Origin: Asaia bogorensis
Lineage (GTDB): Bacteria; Pseudomonadota; Alphaproteobacteria; Acetobacterales; Acetobacteraceae
DNA: 41,807 bases
Direction of reading: 5' to 3'
Assembly: GCA_945897825.1 (NCBI GenBank)
Contig: CAMDGX010000035.1
Span: 1 to 41,807, forward strand
Position numbers and translations under genes: made by a program. The notes under the pieces were generated by a model. The model worked only from the letters and a program-made list of their open reading frames with translations, was not told where the DNA came from and searched no databases. Position 1 is the stretch's first letter. Each line of letters begins with the position of its first letter. Shown piece after piece: positions 1 through 8,900 of this stretch.

Positions 1-200
1 ACCGCATCGCCACCATCCCGGCCGATATCGTCCAAGGCCGCTACGACATGGTCTGCCCGCCCGTGAGCGCCTTCGACCTCGCCGCCGCCTGGCCCTCCGC
101 CCGCCTGACCGTGATCCCCGACGCCGGCCACTCGGCCCTGGAGCCCGGCGTGCGCCGCGCTCTCGTCGCGGCGGTCGAACGGTTCAGGGAAAGACTTTAA
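1..200 (+). CDS. pip: Proline iminopeptidase, C-terminal fragment
   Basis: This is the last 65 codons of a gene that begins left of the window; the frame starts at base 3 and stops with TAA at 198-200. The fragment reads GRYDMVCPP, then AWP, then IPDAGHSALEPG. In alpha/beta-hydrolase prolyl aminopeptidases this is the end of the fold: the loop with the catalytic Asp (GRYD) and the catalytic His (AGHS). The enzyme is expected to release N-terminal proline from peptides in the cytoplasm. The nucleophile Ser region is outside the window, so the call rests on the C-terminal motifs alone. A hairpin element begins four bases after the stop. Confidence 0.8.
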   Translation, partial: RIATIPADIVQGRYDMVCPPVSAFDLAAAWPSARLTVIPDAGHSALEPGVRRALVAAVERFRERL

Positions 201-203
201 GAA

Positions 204-339
204 GTTCTTTTTTGGAAAAAAGAACCAAAAAACTTTTCTCCCGGCGCCCCGACGACCCTGTGTGCTTGTAACCTTGGCGCGGCGCTTGACGCCGTAAGTC
301 ATGAAAGTCTTTTTGCTTCTTTTTCTTCAGAAAAAGAAG
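204..339 (+). repeat. Paired hairpin element, copy 1
   Basis: Arm A (204-237) is a perfect stem GTTCTTTTTT / AAAAAAGAAC with a GG loop, followed by CAAAAAACTTTT. Arm B (304-339) starts AAAGTCTTTTTG and ends in the stem CTTCTTTTTC-TTCA-GAAAAAGAAG. Arm B is an imperfect reverse complement of arm A, so the two hairpins are also outer arms of a larger inverted repeat with a spacer of about 66 bases. It starts four bases after the stop of the upstream gene. Three similar pairs occur at 5704, 29152 and 31664. Confidence 0.75.
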
Positions 340-363
340 AATCCTTCTTCCCTCGCCTCCCGA

Positions 364-375
364 CTACGTACGTAG
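364..375. promoter_or_regulatory. 12-bp perfect palindrome upstream of a small gene
   Basis: CTACGTACGTAG is a perfect palindrome ending 12 bases before the proposed -35 element of the small gene at 423. It is a plausible operator by position only, and no regulator can be assigned. A second short inverted repeat, TAACGATGTTA (397-407), lies in the promoter spacer. Confidence 0.3.
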
Positions 376-386
376 CCGCACGCCCC

Positions 387-415
387 TTGCATCGCCTAAC
401 GATGTTAGTTATATA
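387..415 (+). promoter_or_regulatory. Promoter of the small proline-rich gene, probably leaderless
   Basis: TTGCAT (387-392), a 17-base spacer, then TATATA (410-415), only 7 bases before the ATG at 423. At that distance transcription would start at or next to the ATG, so the mRNA would have almost no leader; no Shine-Dalgarno is visible. The gene at 32679 has the same arrangement (TTGCTT, 17 bases, TATATA, 8 bases, ATG). Confidence 0.5.
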
Positions 416-422
416 TTCTCCC

Positions 423-749
423 ATGAAACCCCCTCCCTCCCCCCTCGCCGAGCAGCTTGCCGGCCTGCGCCACAGCGCCGCCCAGTTGGGCCCGGCGCAT
501 GCGCTGCTGGTGGCGTTGCTGCTGCGCCTGTTGGGCGACCTGGAGGTGATGGTGCGCGCATGGCAGGCGGCCCGGGCCGACGCCCCGCGCCGCCGCCGCT
601 CTCCCGCCGGCAAGGGCCCGATCCCGCGCGACTGGATGCTGCGTGGCCATCCGGCGCGCGGACTCCGTCCCACCTTCCCCACCCCCCTGCCGCACCCACC
701 TTCCCGCCCCGTGCGCGCCCCGCCCGCGCGCGCTCCCCGCGCCGCCTGA
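423..749 (+). CDS. Small proline/arginine-rich protein of unknown function
   Basis: A 108-residue protein. Residues 1-25 are soluble, 26-40 form a leucine/alanine-rich helix (HALLVALLLRLLGDLE), followed by VMVRAWQAARAD, and the second half is rich in Pro and Arg with no clear fold. An in-frame upstream ATG at 387 exists, but the start at 423 fits the promoter, which otherwise would lie inside the gene. It resembles the protein encoded at 32679 in size, hydrophobic helix, an E-x-M-x-x-(A/R)-AW-x-A stretch, basic proline-rich tail and promoter, so the two may be paralogues. No family recognised. The proline-rich tail could be partly spurious in such GC-rich DNA. Confidence 0.5.
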   Translation: MKPPPSPLAEQLAGLRHSAAQLGPAHALLVALLLRLLGDLEVMVRAWQAARADAPRRRRSPAGKGPIPRDWMLRGHPARGLRPTFPTPLPHPPSRPVRAPPARAPRAA

Positions 750-896
750 TCCCCCCAACCCCATTTTTTTCCGCCGCCCCCGGCCACGCGTCCACCCACG
801 CCCCTATTGTTCCGACATCAAAATAACAACTCCGCCGCCGCCGGAACCACCGCGCCGCCGCGGAATTTGCCTCCAGACCCTTCCGGAGGACCGCCA

Positions 897-2333
897 ATGG
901 CCCGCCCCCTCGCCCTGCGCTGCGCCCTCGCCATCGCCCTCGCCCTGCCCCTCGCCGGTTCCCCGGCCCTCGCCCAGCTCCAGCCCCCGCCGGCTCTCGC
1001 CAGCGCTCCCAATTTCGCCGAGCTGGTCGCCCGCGTCGGCCCCGCCGTCGTCCGCGTCGCCGTCGTCGGCCACGAGGAGGCCCAGCAGGAGATCCCGCCC
1101 GAACTGCGCGGCACCCCGCTCGAGGAGCTGTTCCGCCGCTTCGGCCAGGGCCGTGGCGCACCCCCCGGCACGCCGGAGCGCCAGCGCCGCACCATGGGCC
1201 AGGGCTCCGGCTTCATCATCGACCCCGCCGGCTTCGTCGTCACCAACAACCACGTCGTCGGCGACGCCGACCGCGTCACCGTCGAACTGCCGGACGGCCG
1301 CCAGATGCAGGCCGAGGTCGTCGGCGCCGACCCGCAGACCGACATCGCCCTGCTCAAGGTCGATGCCGGCCAGCCCCTGCCCACCGTCCGCTGGGGCGAC
1401 AGCGACACGCTCCAGGTCGGCGAACCCGTCCTCGCCATGGGCAACCCCTTCGGCCTCGGCGGCTCGGCCACCTCCGGCATCGTCTCCGCCCGCGGCCGCC
1501 AGATCGGTGCCGGCCCCTACGACGACTTCATCCAGACCGACGCCTCCATCAACCCCGGCAACTCCGGCGGCCCGCTGTTCAACATCGCCGGCGAGGTCGT
1601 CGGCGTGAACACGGCGATCTTCTCGCCCTCCGGCGGCAACATCGGCATCGGCTTCGCCGTCCCCGCCCGCCTCGCCCAGCGCGTCGTCGACGAACTGCGC
1701 CGCACCGGCCGGGTCGAGCGCGCCTGGCTCGGCGTCTCCCTCCAGCCGATCGACCGCGAACTGGCCGAAGCCCTCGGCACCGCCGAGCGCCGCGGCGCCC
1801 TGATCTCCGCCATCGAGCCCGACTCGCCCGCCGCCCGCGCCGGCCTGCAACCCGGCGACGTGGTCGTCGCGGTCGAGCAAACCCCGGTCCGTGCCCCACG
1901 CGACCTCGCCACCGCCATCGGCGACCGCAAGCCCGGCACCACCGTCGCCATGACCCTGCTGCGCGACGGCAAGGAAACCAGCGAACGGGTCGCCCTCGGC
2001 GCACCGCCCGACCGCAAGGCGCAGGCCCGCGCCGCCGAACAGCCCGACGCCGCCCGCGCCGGCACCCTCGGCCTCGCCGTCCGCCCCAACCCCGACGGCG
2101 AGGGTGTCATGGTCCTCCAGGTCGCCCCCGGCAGCATTGCCGAGGCCCGTGGCCTGCAACCCGGCGACCTCATCCTGCGCGTGGGCCGGCAGGACGCGAA
2201 CTCCGCCGCGGCGATCGCCGCCGCCCTCGACGCGGCCCGCAAGGAAGGCCGGCCCTCGATCGCGCTGCAGATCCAGCGCGGCGAGGCCCGCCGCTACATC
2301 GCTCTGCCGCTGCGCGAGGCGGCGCCCGGATAG
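897..2333 (+). CDS. degP: Do/DegP-family periplasmic serine protease
   Basis: A 478-residue HtrA-type protease/chaperone that degrades or refolds misfolded envelope proteins. Residues 1-27 are a Sec signal peptide ending ALA-Q. The trypsin-like domain carries the full triad: His119 in TNNHVV, Asp149 in TDIALLKVD and Ser223 in GNSGGP. Two PDZ domains follow (about 275-365 and 390-475), recognisable from the GLQPGDVV and GLQPGDLI carboxylate-binding loops. Two PDZ domains and a length near 480 match DegP/DegQ/MucD rather than single-PDZ DegS. The ATG at 897 has GGAGGA 7 bases upstream; an in-frame ATG at 807 lacks one and would spoil the signal peptide. Activity against particular substrates cannot be judged. 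Confidence 0.93.
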   Translation: MARPLALRCALAIALALPLAGSPALAQLQPPPALASAPNFAELVARVGPAVVRVAVVGHEEAQQEIPPELRGTPLEELFRRFGQGRGAPPGTPERQRRTMGQGSGFIIDPAGFVVTNNHVVGDADRVTVELPDGRQMQAEVVGADPQTDIALLKVDAGQPLPTVRWGDSDTLQVGEPVLAMGNPFGLGGSATSGIVSARGRQIGAGPYDDFIQTDASINPGNSGGPLFNIAGEVVGVNTAIFSPSGGNIGIGFAVPARLAQRVVDELRRTGRVERAWLGVSLQPIDRELAEALGTAERRGALISAIEPDSPAARAGLQPGDVVVAVEQTPVRAPRDLATAIGDRKPGTTVAMTLLRDGKETSERVALGAPPDRKAQARAAEQPDAARAGTLGLAVRPNPDGEGVMVLQVAPGSIAEARGLQPGDLILRVGRQDANSAAAIAAALDAARKEGRPSIALQIQRGEARRYIALPLREAAPG

Positions 2334-2354
2334 GGGGGGCGCGGCCCGCGCGGC

Positions 2355-2383
2355 TTGACGTTCGCCGGCCTCTTCGCCATAAG
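2355..2383 (+). promoter_or_regulatory. Sigma-70-type promoter of rpmB
   Basis: TTGACG (2355-2360), a 17-base spacer and CATAAG (2378-2383), 60 bases before the rpmB start. Spacing and the TTGAC core fit the housekeeping promoters of alphaproteobacteria. Confidence 0.6.
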
Positions 2384-2442
2384 CCCCGCTCCGCTCGCTG
2401 CCCGGGCTTCCGGGCGGCGCTTTCATCTTGAGGAACTTCGCG

Positions 2443-2745
2443 ATGTCCCGCCGCTGCGAAATCACGGGCAAGGGCGTGCTCTCGGGCAACAACGTCAGCC
2501 ACGCCAACAACAAGACGCGCCGCCGCTTCCTGCCCAACCTGCAGGAAACCTCGATGCTGTCCGACGTCCTGGGCTCGGCTGTCCGCATGCGCCTGTCCAC
2601 CCGCGGCATCCGCACCGTGGAGAAGAACGGCGGCATCGACGCCTTCCTGCTCTCGACCCCGAATTCCCGCCTGCCCGAAGAGGCGCTGGTGGTGAAGCGG
2701 CAGATCATGAAGGCCGCGGCGAAAAAGACCGCCAGCGCCGCCTGA
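2443..2745 (+). CDS. rpmB: 50S ribosomal protein L28
   Basis: A 100-residue basic protein beginning [20 protein letters not shown], the conserved start of bL28, followed by [13 protein letters not shown]. It is a structural component of the large ribosomal subunit. The C-terminal extension relative to the roughly 78-residue E. coli protein ([18 protein letters not shown]) is usual in alphaproteobacteria. The CxxC zinc motif seen in some L28 proteins is absent. It appears monocistronic with its own promoter at 2355. Confidence 0.95.
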   Translation: MSRRCEITGKGVLSGNNVSHANNKTRRRFLPNLQETSMLSDVLGSAVRMRLSTRGIRTVEKNGGIDAFLLSTPNSRLPEEALVVKRQIMKAAAKKTASAA

Positions 2746-2815
2746 CGGTGCCCCCGGGCGGGCTTTCACCCGGGAGTTAACCGCTGATTCGGGATTGCGG
2801 CGCCACACTGGCGCC

Positions 2816-3649
2816 ATGGTCCTCGATATCGCTCCCTACGCCGGATTGCTCCTCGCGCTGATCGTCTGCGTGGCCCTTGCCGCGCGGCTCGGTCGCCTGC
2901 GCCGCGACCTCGCCCGCGCGCATGCCATGCGCGAAACCGCCCTCGGCGCCGAGCAAACCGCCACCCGCCTGTTGCGCCTTGCCTCCAATGAGTTGCGCGG
3001 CATTGGCATGACCTTGCACGGCCATGCCGACCGCCTCGCCGCCCCCGGCGAGGCGGCGAACATCGGCGTCCACGCCATGGGCCTCGCGGCCTCCTCCGCG
3101 CAGATCCTCGGCCTCGCCGACGAGCTGCAGGACCACACCCTGCCCGATATCGGCACCCAGAGCCTGCGCGAGGAACTGATCGACCCGCGCGAGGCGCTGG
3201 AAGGTGCGGTCGCCGCCACCGCCCTGGCCCTGGAACCCGGCCGCCGCCTGTGGCGCGTGGCCCCGTCGACCGGGCTGTACCTGTGGGCCGACCGCCGCGC
3301 GGTGCGCCACGTCCTGGGCCGCGTGCTCGGCGATGCCGCCCGCAACACCCGCCAGGACGACGCGATCGACCTGACCGTCCTGCCGCACCCCGACGGGCTG
3401 TGCGTCCAGGTGGAGGACGAAGGCACCGGCCTCGCGCAGCCGGAGCCGGGCGTGGCGGCACAGCGTGACAGCCGCGGCATCGGCCTGCGCCTGGCCCTCG
3501 CCCGCGCGCTGATGCTGGCCCATGGCGGGCGGCTGGAAGTGGAAGCCGCGGCCCAGGTCGGCACCCGCGTCCGCCTGATCTTCCCGGCCACCCGGGTGCG
3601 TGATGCGGTGGGGCAGCCGGTCGCGCCGGCGATGGCCGTCGGCGGCTAG
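2816..3649 (+). CDS. Histidine-kinase-like protein lacking the phospho-acceptor His
   Basis: A 277-residue protein with one N-terminal membrane helix (about 8-25), a helical dimerisation-like region (30-110) and an HATPase_c-like domain (about 150-270) with a recognisable G1 box (VEDEGTGLA) and G2 region (SRGIGLRLALARAL, then AHGGRLEVE). The H-box position reads LRLASNELRG, so Asn58 stands where sensor kinases have the phosphorylated His. The N-box region (VLGRVLGDAARNT) also lacks the usual Asn-rich core. It has no sensor domain and no adjacent response regulator. It may be a pseudokinase or an ATP-binding regulatory partner. Its stop overlaps the convergent TlpA-type gene by four bases (CTAG). 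Confidence 0.7.
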   Translation: MVLDIAPYAGLLLALIVCVALAARLGRLRRDLARAHAMRETALGAEQTATRLLRLASNELRGIGMTLHGHADRLAAPGEAANIGVHAMGLAASSAQILGLADELQDHTLPDIGTQSLREELIDPREALEGAVAATALALEPGRRLWRVAPSTGLYLWADRRAVRHVLGRVLGDAARNTRQDDAIDLTVLPHPDGLCVQVEDEGTGLAQPEPGVAAQRDSRGIGLRLALARALMLAHGGRLEVEAAAQVGTRVRLIFPATRVRDAVGQPVAPAMAVGG

Positions 3650-4254
3650 CCCACCAGCCGCCGCAGCTCGGCGATCGTGGCGTCGCTCGCCCAGTCGATC
3701 GCGCCCTCGACCCGCCCCTGCTCGCGGCCCTGCCGGTCGATCACCAGTGTGGTCGGCAACCCGCGCGAGCCCCAGGCCCGCCCGGCCTCGCCGCGCGGGT
3801 CCAGCAGCACCGGCAGGCCGGCGATCCGGTGCGTGGCATAGAAGCGCCGCACCACCTCGGCCCCGCCACGATCGCTCGACAGCGGCAGCACCAGGATGCC
3901 GTCGCCCGCCACCTTGTGCGCCAGCTCCTGCAACTCCGGCATCTCGGCCACGCAGGGCACGCACCAGGTGGCCCAGAGATTCACGATCAATCCCTTGCCG
4001 GCATAATCGGCGAGTCGGCGCTCCGCGCCAACATCGTCCTGGAACGTCGCCTCGGCCGGAGCGCGCGGCGGCTCGGCGCGGATGAGCTGGGCGATGGTGC
4101 CCACCTTGACCGGCGGCGGCCCCGGCACCGCGCCGGGCAACAACGTGTGGACCACCGGGCCTTCGGGTTTGCGCAGCAGGGCCACGGCGGCTACCGTCCC
4201 GACCGCCGCAATGCCGCCGGCCGCCAGCAATGCGCGCCGGTTGGTTCCCTTCAT
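3646..4254 (-). CDS. TlpA-type membrane-anchored thiol-disulfide oxidoreductase
   Basis: A 202-residue protein with an N-terminal signal anchor (residues 6-28, after MKGTNRR) and a thioredoxin-like domain from about 65. The active site is WCVPC (Cys98, Cys101) and the cis-Pro loop is GLPTTLVID. Such proteins reduce or isomerise disulfides in the periplasm, often for cytochrome assembly. It is divergent from argH: the CATG at 4252-4255 carries this start on the minus strand and a possible upstream argH ATG on the plus strand. Adjacency to argH is common in alphaproteobacteria; the partner protein is unknown. Confidence 0.88.
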   Translation of the reverse strand: MKGTNRRALLAAGGIAAVGTVAAVALLRKPEGPVVHTLLPGAVPGPPPVKVGTIAQLIRAEPPRAPAEATFQDDVGAERRLADYAGKGLIVNLWATWCVPCVAEMPELQELAHKVAGDGILVLPLSSDRGGAEVVRRFYATHRIAGLPVLLDPRGEAGRAWGSRGLPTTLVIDRQGREQGRVEGAIDWASDATIAELRRLVG

Positions 4255-4285
4255 GGCGAACGCCCCATCAGATGAGTGTCTCCCG

Positions 4286-5695
4286 GTGACCGATACGCCC
4301 GACCTGCGCAATGCCCAATCGAACGCCCAATGGGGCGGCCGCTTCGCCGCCGGCCCCTCGGTGGTGATGCAGGAGATAAATGCCTCGATCGGCTTCGATC
4401 GCAAGATGTGGCGCCAGGACATCCGGGGCTCGCGCGCCCATGCCGCCATGCTGGTCCGCATCGGCATCCTCTCGGCCAAGGATCAGTCCGACATCGAGCG
4501 CGGGCTGGCCGAGATCGCCGCCGAGATCGACGCGGGCACCTTCCCGTTCGACGAGGCGCTCGAAGACATCCACATGAACATCGAGGCCCGGCTGACCGAG
4601 CGCATCGGCGATGCCGGCCGCCGCCTGCACACCGGGCGCAGCCGCAACGACCAGGTGGCGACCGATTTCCGCCTGTGGGTCCGCGACGCCATCGACGGCA
4701 TCGACGCGCAGATCGCCGACCTGATGACCGCGCTGGCCACCCGCGCTGCCGCCCACGCCGCCGACCCGATGCCGGGGTTCACGCATCTGCAGACCGCTCA
4801 GCCCGTCACCTTCGGCCACCACATGCTGGCCTATGTGGAAATGCTGGCGCGCGACCGCGGCCGGCTGGCCGATTGCCGCCGGCGCCTGAACGAATGCCCG
4901 CTGGGCTCCGCCGCGCTGGCCGGCACCTCCTTCCCGCTCGACCGCGAGATGACGGCCCAGGCGCTGGGCTTCGACCGCCCGACCGGCAACTCGCTCGACG
5001 GCGTGTCGGACCGGGACTTCGCGCTGGAGTTCCTCTCGGCCGCCGCGATCTCCGCCATGCACCTGTCGCGCTTCGCGGAGGAGATCATCATCTGGTGCAG
5101 CGCGCCCTACCGCTTCATTCGCCTGTCCGACGCCTTCACCACCGGCAGCTCGATCATGCCGCAGAAGCGCAACCCTGACGCCGCCGAGCTGGTGCGCGCC
5201 AAGACCGGGCGGATCAACGGGGCGCTCGTGGGCCTGTTGACGGTGATGAAGGGCCTGCCGCTCGCCTATGCCAAGGACATGCAGGAGGACAAGGAACAGG
5301 TGTTCGACGCCGCCGAGGCGTGGGCGCTGTGCCTGGCCGCCACCGCCGGCCAGGTGCGCGACATGACGCCGAACCTCGAACGGATGCGCGAATTCGCGGG
5401 TTCCGGCTTCGCCACGGCCACCGATCTCGCCGACTGGCTGGTGCGCGTGCTGAAGCTGCCGTTCCGCACCGCCCATCACGTCACGGGCCGGTTGGTCGCC
5501 ACCGCCGAGGCGCGCAACATCGACCTCGCGCAACTGACTCTGGCGGACATGCAGGCGGAGGAGCCGGGCATCACCGCGGATATCTTCAACGTCCTGACGG
5601 TGGACGCCTCGGTGGCCTCGCGCTCGGTCTATGGCGGCACCGCGCCGGCCAACGTGGCGGCGCAGGCGCAGCGGTGGCTGGAGAAGCTGGGGTGA
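4286..5695 (+). CDS. argH: Argininosuccinate lyase
   Basis: A 469-residue enzyme catalysing the last step of arginine synthesis, argininosuccinate to arginine and fumarate. Visible signatures are [11 protein letters not shown] near the N-terminus, [14 protein letters not shown], and the fumarase/aspartase-superfamily loop [12 protein letters not shown] that holds the catalytic Ser. I chose the GTG at 4286 ([18 protein letters not shown]) because it gives the usual family length. An in-frame ATG at 4253 would add 11 residues and overlap the divergent TlpA-type start. The stop is followed after eight bases by a paired hairpin element, so arginine and lysine gene expression may be separated there. 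Confidence 0.95.
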   Translation: MTDTPDLRNAQSNAQWGGRFAAGPSVVMQEINASIGFDRKMWRQDIRGSRAHAAMLVRIGILSAKDQSDIERGLAEIAAEIDAGTFPFDEALEDIHMNIEARLTERIGDAGRRLHTGRSRNDQVATDFRLWVRDAIDGIDAQIADLMTALATRAAAHAADPMPGFTHLQTAQPVTFGHHMLAYVEMLARDRGRLADCRRRLNECPLGSAALAGTSFPLDREMTAQALGFDRPTGNSLDGVSDRDFALEFLSAAAISAMHLSRFAEEIIIWCSAPYRFIRLSDAFTTGSSIMPQKRNPDAAELVRAKTGRINGALVGLLTVMKGLPLAYAKDMQEDKEQVFDAAEAWALCLAATAGQVRDMTPNLERMREFAGSGFATATDLADWLVRVLKLPFRTAHHVTGRLVATAEARNIDLAQLTLADMQAEEPGITADIFNVLTVDASVASRSVYGGTAPANVAAQAQRWLEKLG

Positions 5696-5703
5696 GGAAG
5701 AGT

Positions 5704-5840
5704 CTTCTTTTTGTGAACAAAAAGAAGCAAAAAAACTTTCCCCTTTCGCCTGCAACCAGCGAAGCGTGCCCCATGTCCGAACACCAGCCGCCGACCAAAC
5801 GGATGAAGTTTTTTTGCTTCTTTTTGTTCACAAAAAGAAG
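5704..5840 (+). repeat. Paired hairpin element, copy 2 (near-perfect inverted repeat)
   Basis: Arm A (5704-5740) contains the stem CTTCTTTTTGT / ACAAAAAGAAG with a GA loop and ends CAAAAAAACTTTC. Arm B (5805-5840) is the reverse complement of arm A except for one missing A, and contains the same stem. The arms are separated by 64 bases. Arm A lies just after the argH stop. Arm B lies inside the beginning of the lipoprotein gene and is translated. Confidence 0.8.
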
Positions 5841-5967
5841 TGCTTCCTTCGCTCTTGCCCTTGTCCTTCTGACGGCCTCGCTCGCTGCCTGCGGCCGGAA
5901 GGGCCCGCCGCAGCCGCCGGGGCCGGCGGACCAGGTGGTTTATCCCCGCGTCTATCCGGCGCGCTGA
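5803..5967 (+). CDS. lptM: LptM-type small lipoprotein (YifL family)
   Basis: A short lipoprotein with a hydrophobic signal (FALALVLLTASLAAC), lipobox LAAC and the family hallmark CGRKGPPQPPGPADQVVYP directly after the lipidated Cys. LptM stabilises the LptDE outer-membrane LPS translocon in enterobacteria, and in alphaproteobacteria the gene usually lies between argH and lysA. The start is uncertain: ATG 5803 (54 residues, MKFFCFFLFTKRS...) is annotated, but an in-frame ATG at 5773 and TTG at 5824 are possible. With the 5803 start the first 12 residues are encoded by arm B of the repeat element, so the repeat supplies the n-region of the signal peptide. The 3' end overlaps the convergent efflux gene by 16 bases. 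Confidence 0.82.
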   Translation: MKFFCFFLFTKRSASFALALVLLTASLAACGRKGPPQPPGPADQVVYPRVYPAR

Positions 5968-8900
5968 GCCCCGGCGGGGATGGTGGACAGGTCGGTGGCC
6001 GGCTGCGGGTCGAGCTTGACCCGGTAGCACAGGGCGTAGAGCGCGGGCAGGAACACCAGCGTCAGCCCGGTGGCCGCCGTCAGCCCGCCGATCATGGCGA
6101 TCGCCATCGGGCCCCAGAACACGTTCAGGCTCAGCGGCACGAAGGCCAGGATGGCGGCGAGTGCCGTCAGCACCACCGGGCGGGCGCGGCGCACGGTGGA
6201 TTCGACGATCGCCTCGGCCAGGGAGTGGCCGGCGGCGGTGTCCTGCTGCACCTGGTCGACCAGGATGATCGTGTTGCGCATGATCATCCCGGCCAGCGCG
6301 ATGACGCCGAGCAGGGCGACGAAGCCGAAGGCCGCGTCGGTCAGCAGCAGGGCGGCGACGGCGCCGATCAGGCCCAGCGGGGCGGTGGCGAGCACAAGGG
6401 CGACGCGGCCGAAATTCTGCAGCTGGATCATCAGCAGCAGGATCATGGTGGCGATCATGATCGGGAAGATCTTGGCCAGCGAGGCGTTCGCCTTGGCGGA
6501 TTCCTCGGCCGCGCCGCCGGTTTGGATCGTGACGCCGGGCGGAAGCTGGATCGCCTGAATGCGGGGCAGGGCGGCGGCGGTGATGTCCGGCGCCTGGAGC
6601 CCGTCCTGGATTTCGGAACGCACGGTGAGGAAGGCGGCGCGGTCGCGGCGCCACAGGATCGGTTCCTCGGCGGTGGCGACCACGCGGGCGAGGTGCGAGA
6701 GGGGCAGGGGGCCGGCGGGCGTCATCAGCACGAGGTCGCCGAGGCGGTCGAGGTCGAGGCGTTCCTCGGGGGCGGCGCGCAGCACCACGTCGATCAGCTT
6801 GGTGCCGGCGCGCAGCTGGGTGGCGGTGGTGCCGGAGATCTGCGCCTGCAGCGCCTGGGCGATCTGCGCGGGGGAGAGGCCGAGCGCCTTGATGCGGGCC
6901 TGGTCGAGTTCGAGGGTCAGGCCCGGGGCGCGCTCGCCCCAGCCGATCTCGGCGCGGCGGGTGCCGGGGGTGGCGCGCAGGGCGGCGAGCACCTCGTCGG
7001 CCACGCCACGCACCGCTTGCATGTCGGCGCCGACCACGCGGAACTGCACCGGGAAGCCGACCGGCGGGCCGAGTTCGAGGCGGGAGACGCGCACGCGCGC
7101 TTCCGGCACGCCTTCCTCGGCCACGAAGGCCATCAGGCGCTCGCGGGCGCGTTCGCGGCCTTCCATGCCGGTGGTGGTCAGCACCATGGTGGCGACCGCG
7201 TCGTTGGGCAGGGTGGGGTTGACGGTCAGCTGGAAGCGCGGGCCGCCATTGCCGATATAGGCGGTGAACCAGCGCACATCCTGGCGCAAATCGGGGTCGG
7301 ACAGCAGCTTTGCCTCGATCTTGGCCACCGCCGCGGCCGTTGCCGCGTGGCTGGCGCCCTGGCGCAGCGTGATGTCGAGCAGGAGCTCGGGCCGGGCGGA
7401 GGAGGGGAAGAATTGCTGCTTCACGAAGCCCATCCCGGCGCCGGACAGCACCAGGAGCGCCACGGTGCCGAGCACCACGCTGCGGCGCCAGGTGATCGTC
7501 CAGCGCACCACGGCGCGGAGCGCGCGGTAGGGGCCGGTTTCGTAGATGTCGTGCTGGGCGTGGGTGGCGCCCGGCTTCGGTTGCGGCAGCAGCAGCACGC
7601 CGAGGAAGGGCGTGAACACGACGGCCACCACCCAGGAGGCCAGCAGCGCGATGCCGACCACCCAGAAGATGCCGCCGGCGTATTCGCCCGTGGTCGACTG
7701 GGCGAGGCCGACCGGCATGAAGCCCGCCGCTGTCACCAGCGTGCCGGACAGCATCGGGAAGGCGGTCGATGACCAGGCATGGCTGGCGGCGCGCACGCGG
7801 TCCCACCCCTCCTCCATCTTCACCACCATCGTCTCGATGGCGATGATCGCGTCGTCGACCAGCAGGCCGAGCGAGAGGATCAGCGCGCCGAGCGAGATGC
7901 GCTGCAGCTCGATGCCCCAGGCGTGCATGACGACGAACACGATCGCCAGGGTCAGCGGCACCGCGAGGGCCACCACCAGCCCGGCGCGGAAGCCGAGCGA
8001 GGCGAAGGAGACCAGCAGCACGACGGCCAGGGCGGCGACGAATTTCATCAGGAACTCGCCGACCGCCTCCTCCACCACCTGCGGCTGGTCGGCGGTCTGT
8101 TGCAGTTCGAGGCCGAGCGGCAGGTCGGCGCGGATGCGCGCGGCCTCGGCCTGGAGCGCCTCGCCGAAATGCAGCGCGTTGGTGCCCTTGCGCATCGAGA
8201 CGGCGATGACCACGCCGCCCTGACCGTTGTGCCGGATTTCCGACATCAGCGGTTCCTGGTAGCCGGCGCGAACGCTGGCGATCTCGCCCAGGCGCAGCGT
8301 GCGGCCCTGCGAGGCGACCGGTACGTCCAGCAGGGCGGCTACGCCGCCGTCGCCCGCGGCCGCCAGCGCGCCGGTGGTGCGCACCGGCACGCGGGTGGAG
8401 GCGGTGTCGACGATGCCGGACGGGGCGAGCAGGTTCTGGCGGGCGAGGGCCGCGCCGATTTCCTCGACGGTGACGCCGAGGGAGGCCAGGCGGGCCTGGT
8501 TGAACTCGACGAACAGGGTGCGGGGGATCTCGCCGAGGATGTTCACCTTCTCGGCGCCGGCGACCTTCAGCAGCCGGTTGCGCGTTTGCTCGGCGGCGCG
8601 GACCAGGGTGGCGTTGTCCGCGCCGGTCAGCGCGAAGACGGCGCCGTAGACATCGGTGAACTCGTCGTTGGCGAAGGGGCCGATGACGCCCTGGGGCAGG
8701 TCTGGCCGCAGGTCGTCCAGCCGCTTGCGCACCTGGTAGAACAGGGTCGGCACCTGGGCGGGCGGCGTGTCGTCGCGGAAGGTGATCATCGTGGCGACGA
8801 AGCCGGGGCGGCTGAAGGTGTCCAGGTGGTCGAGATACGGCGTGTCCTGCAGCTTGCGCTCGATGCGCTCGGCCAGGAGGGACTGGGTTTCCGTGGCGGT

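Noticed and set aside
804-2708. A long open frame on the minus strand across the degP gene
   Set aside because: It mirrors a clear protease gene with intact catalytic motifs; its composition is Gly/Ala/Asp-rich as expected for a shadow in GC-rich DNA.
2754-2774. Terminator after rpmB built from two CCCGGG words
   Set aside because: Each CCCGGG is only a 6-bp self-palindrome, the loop is loose and no T-run follows, so it is not a convincing terminator.
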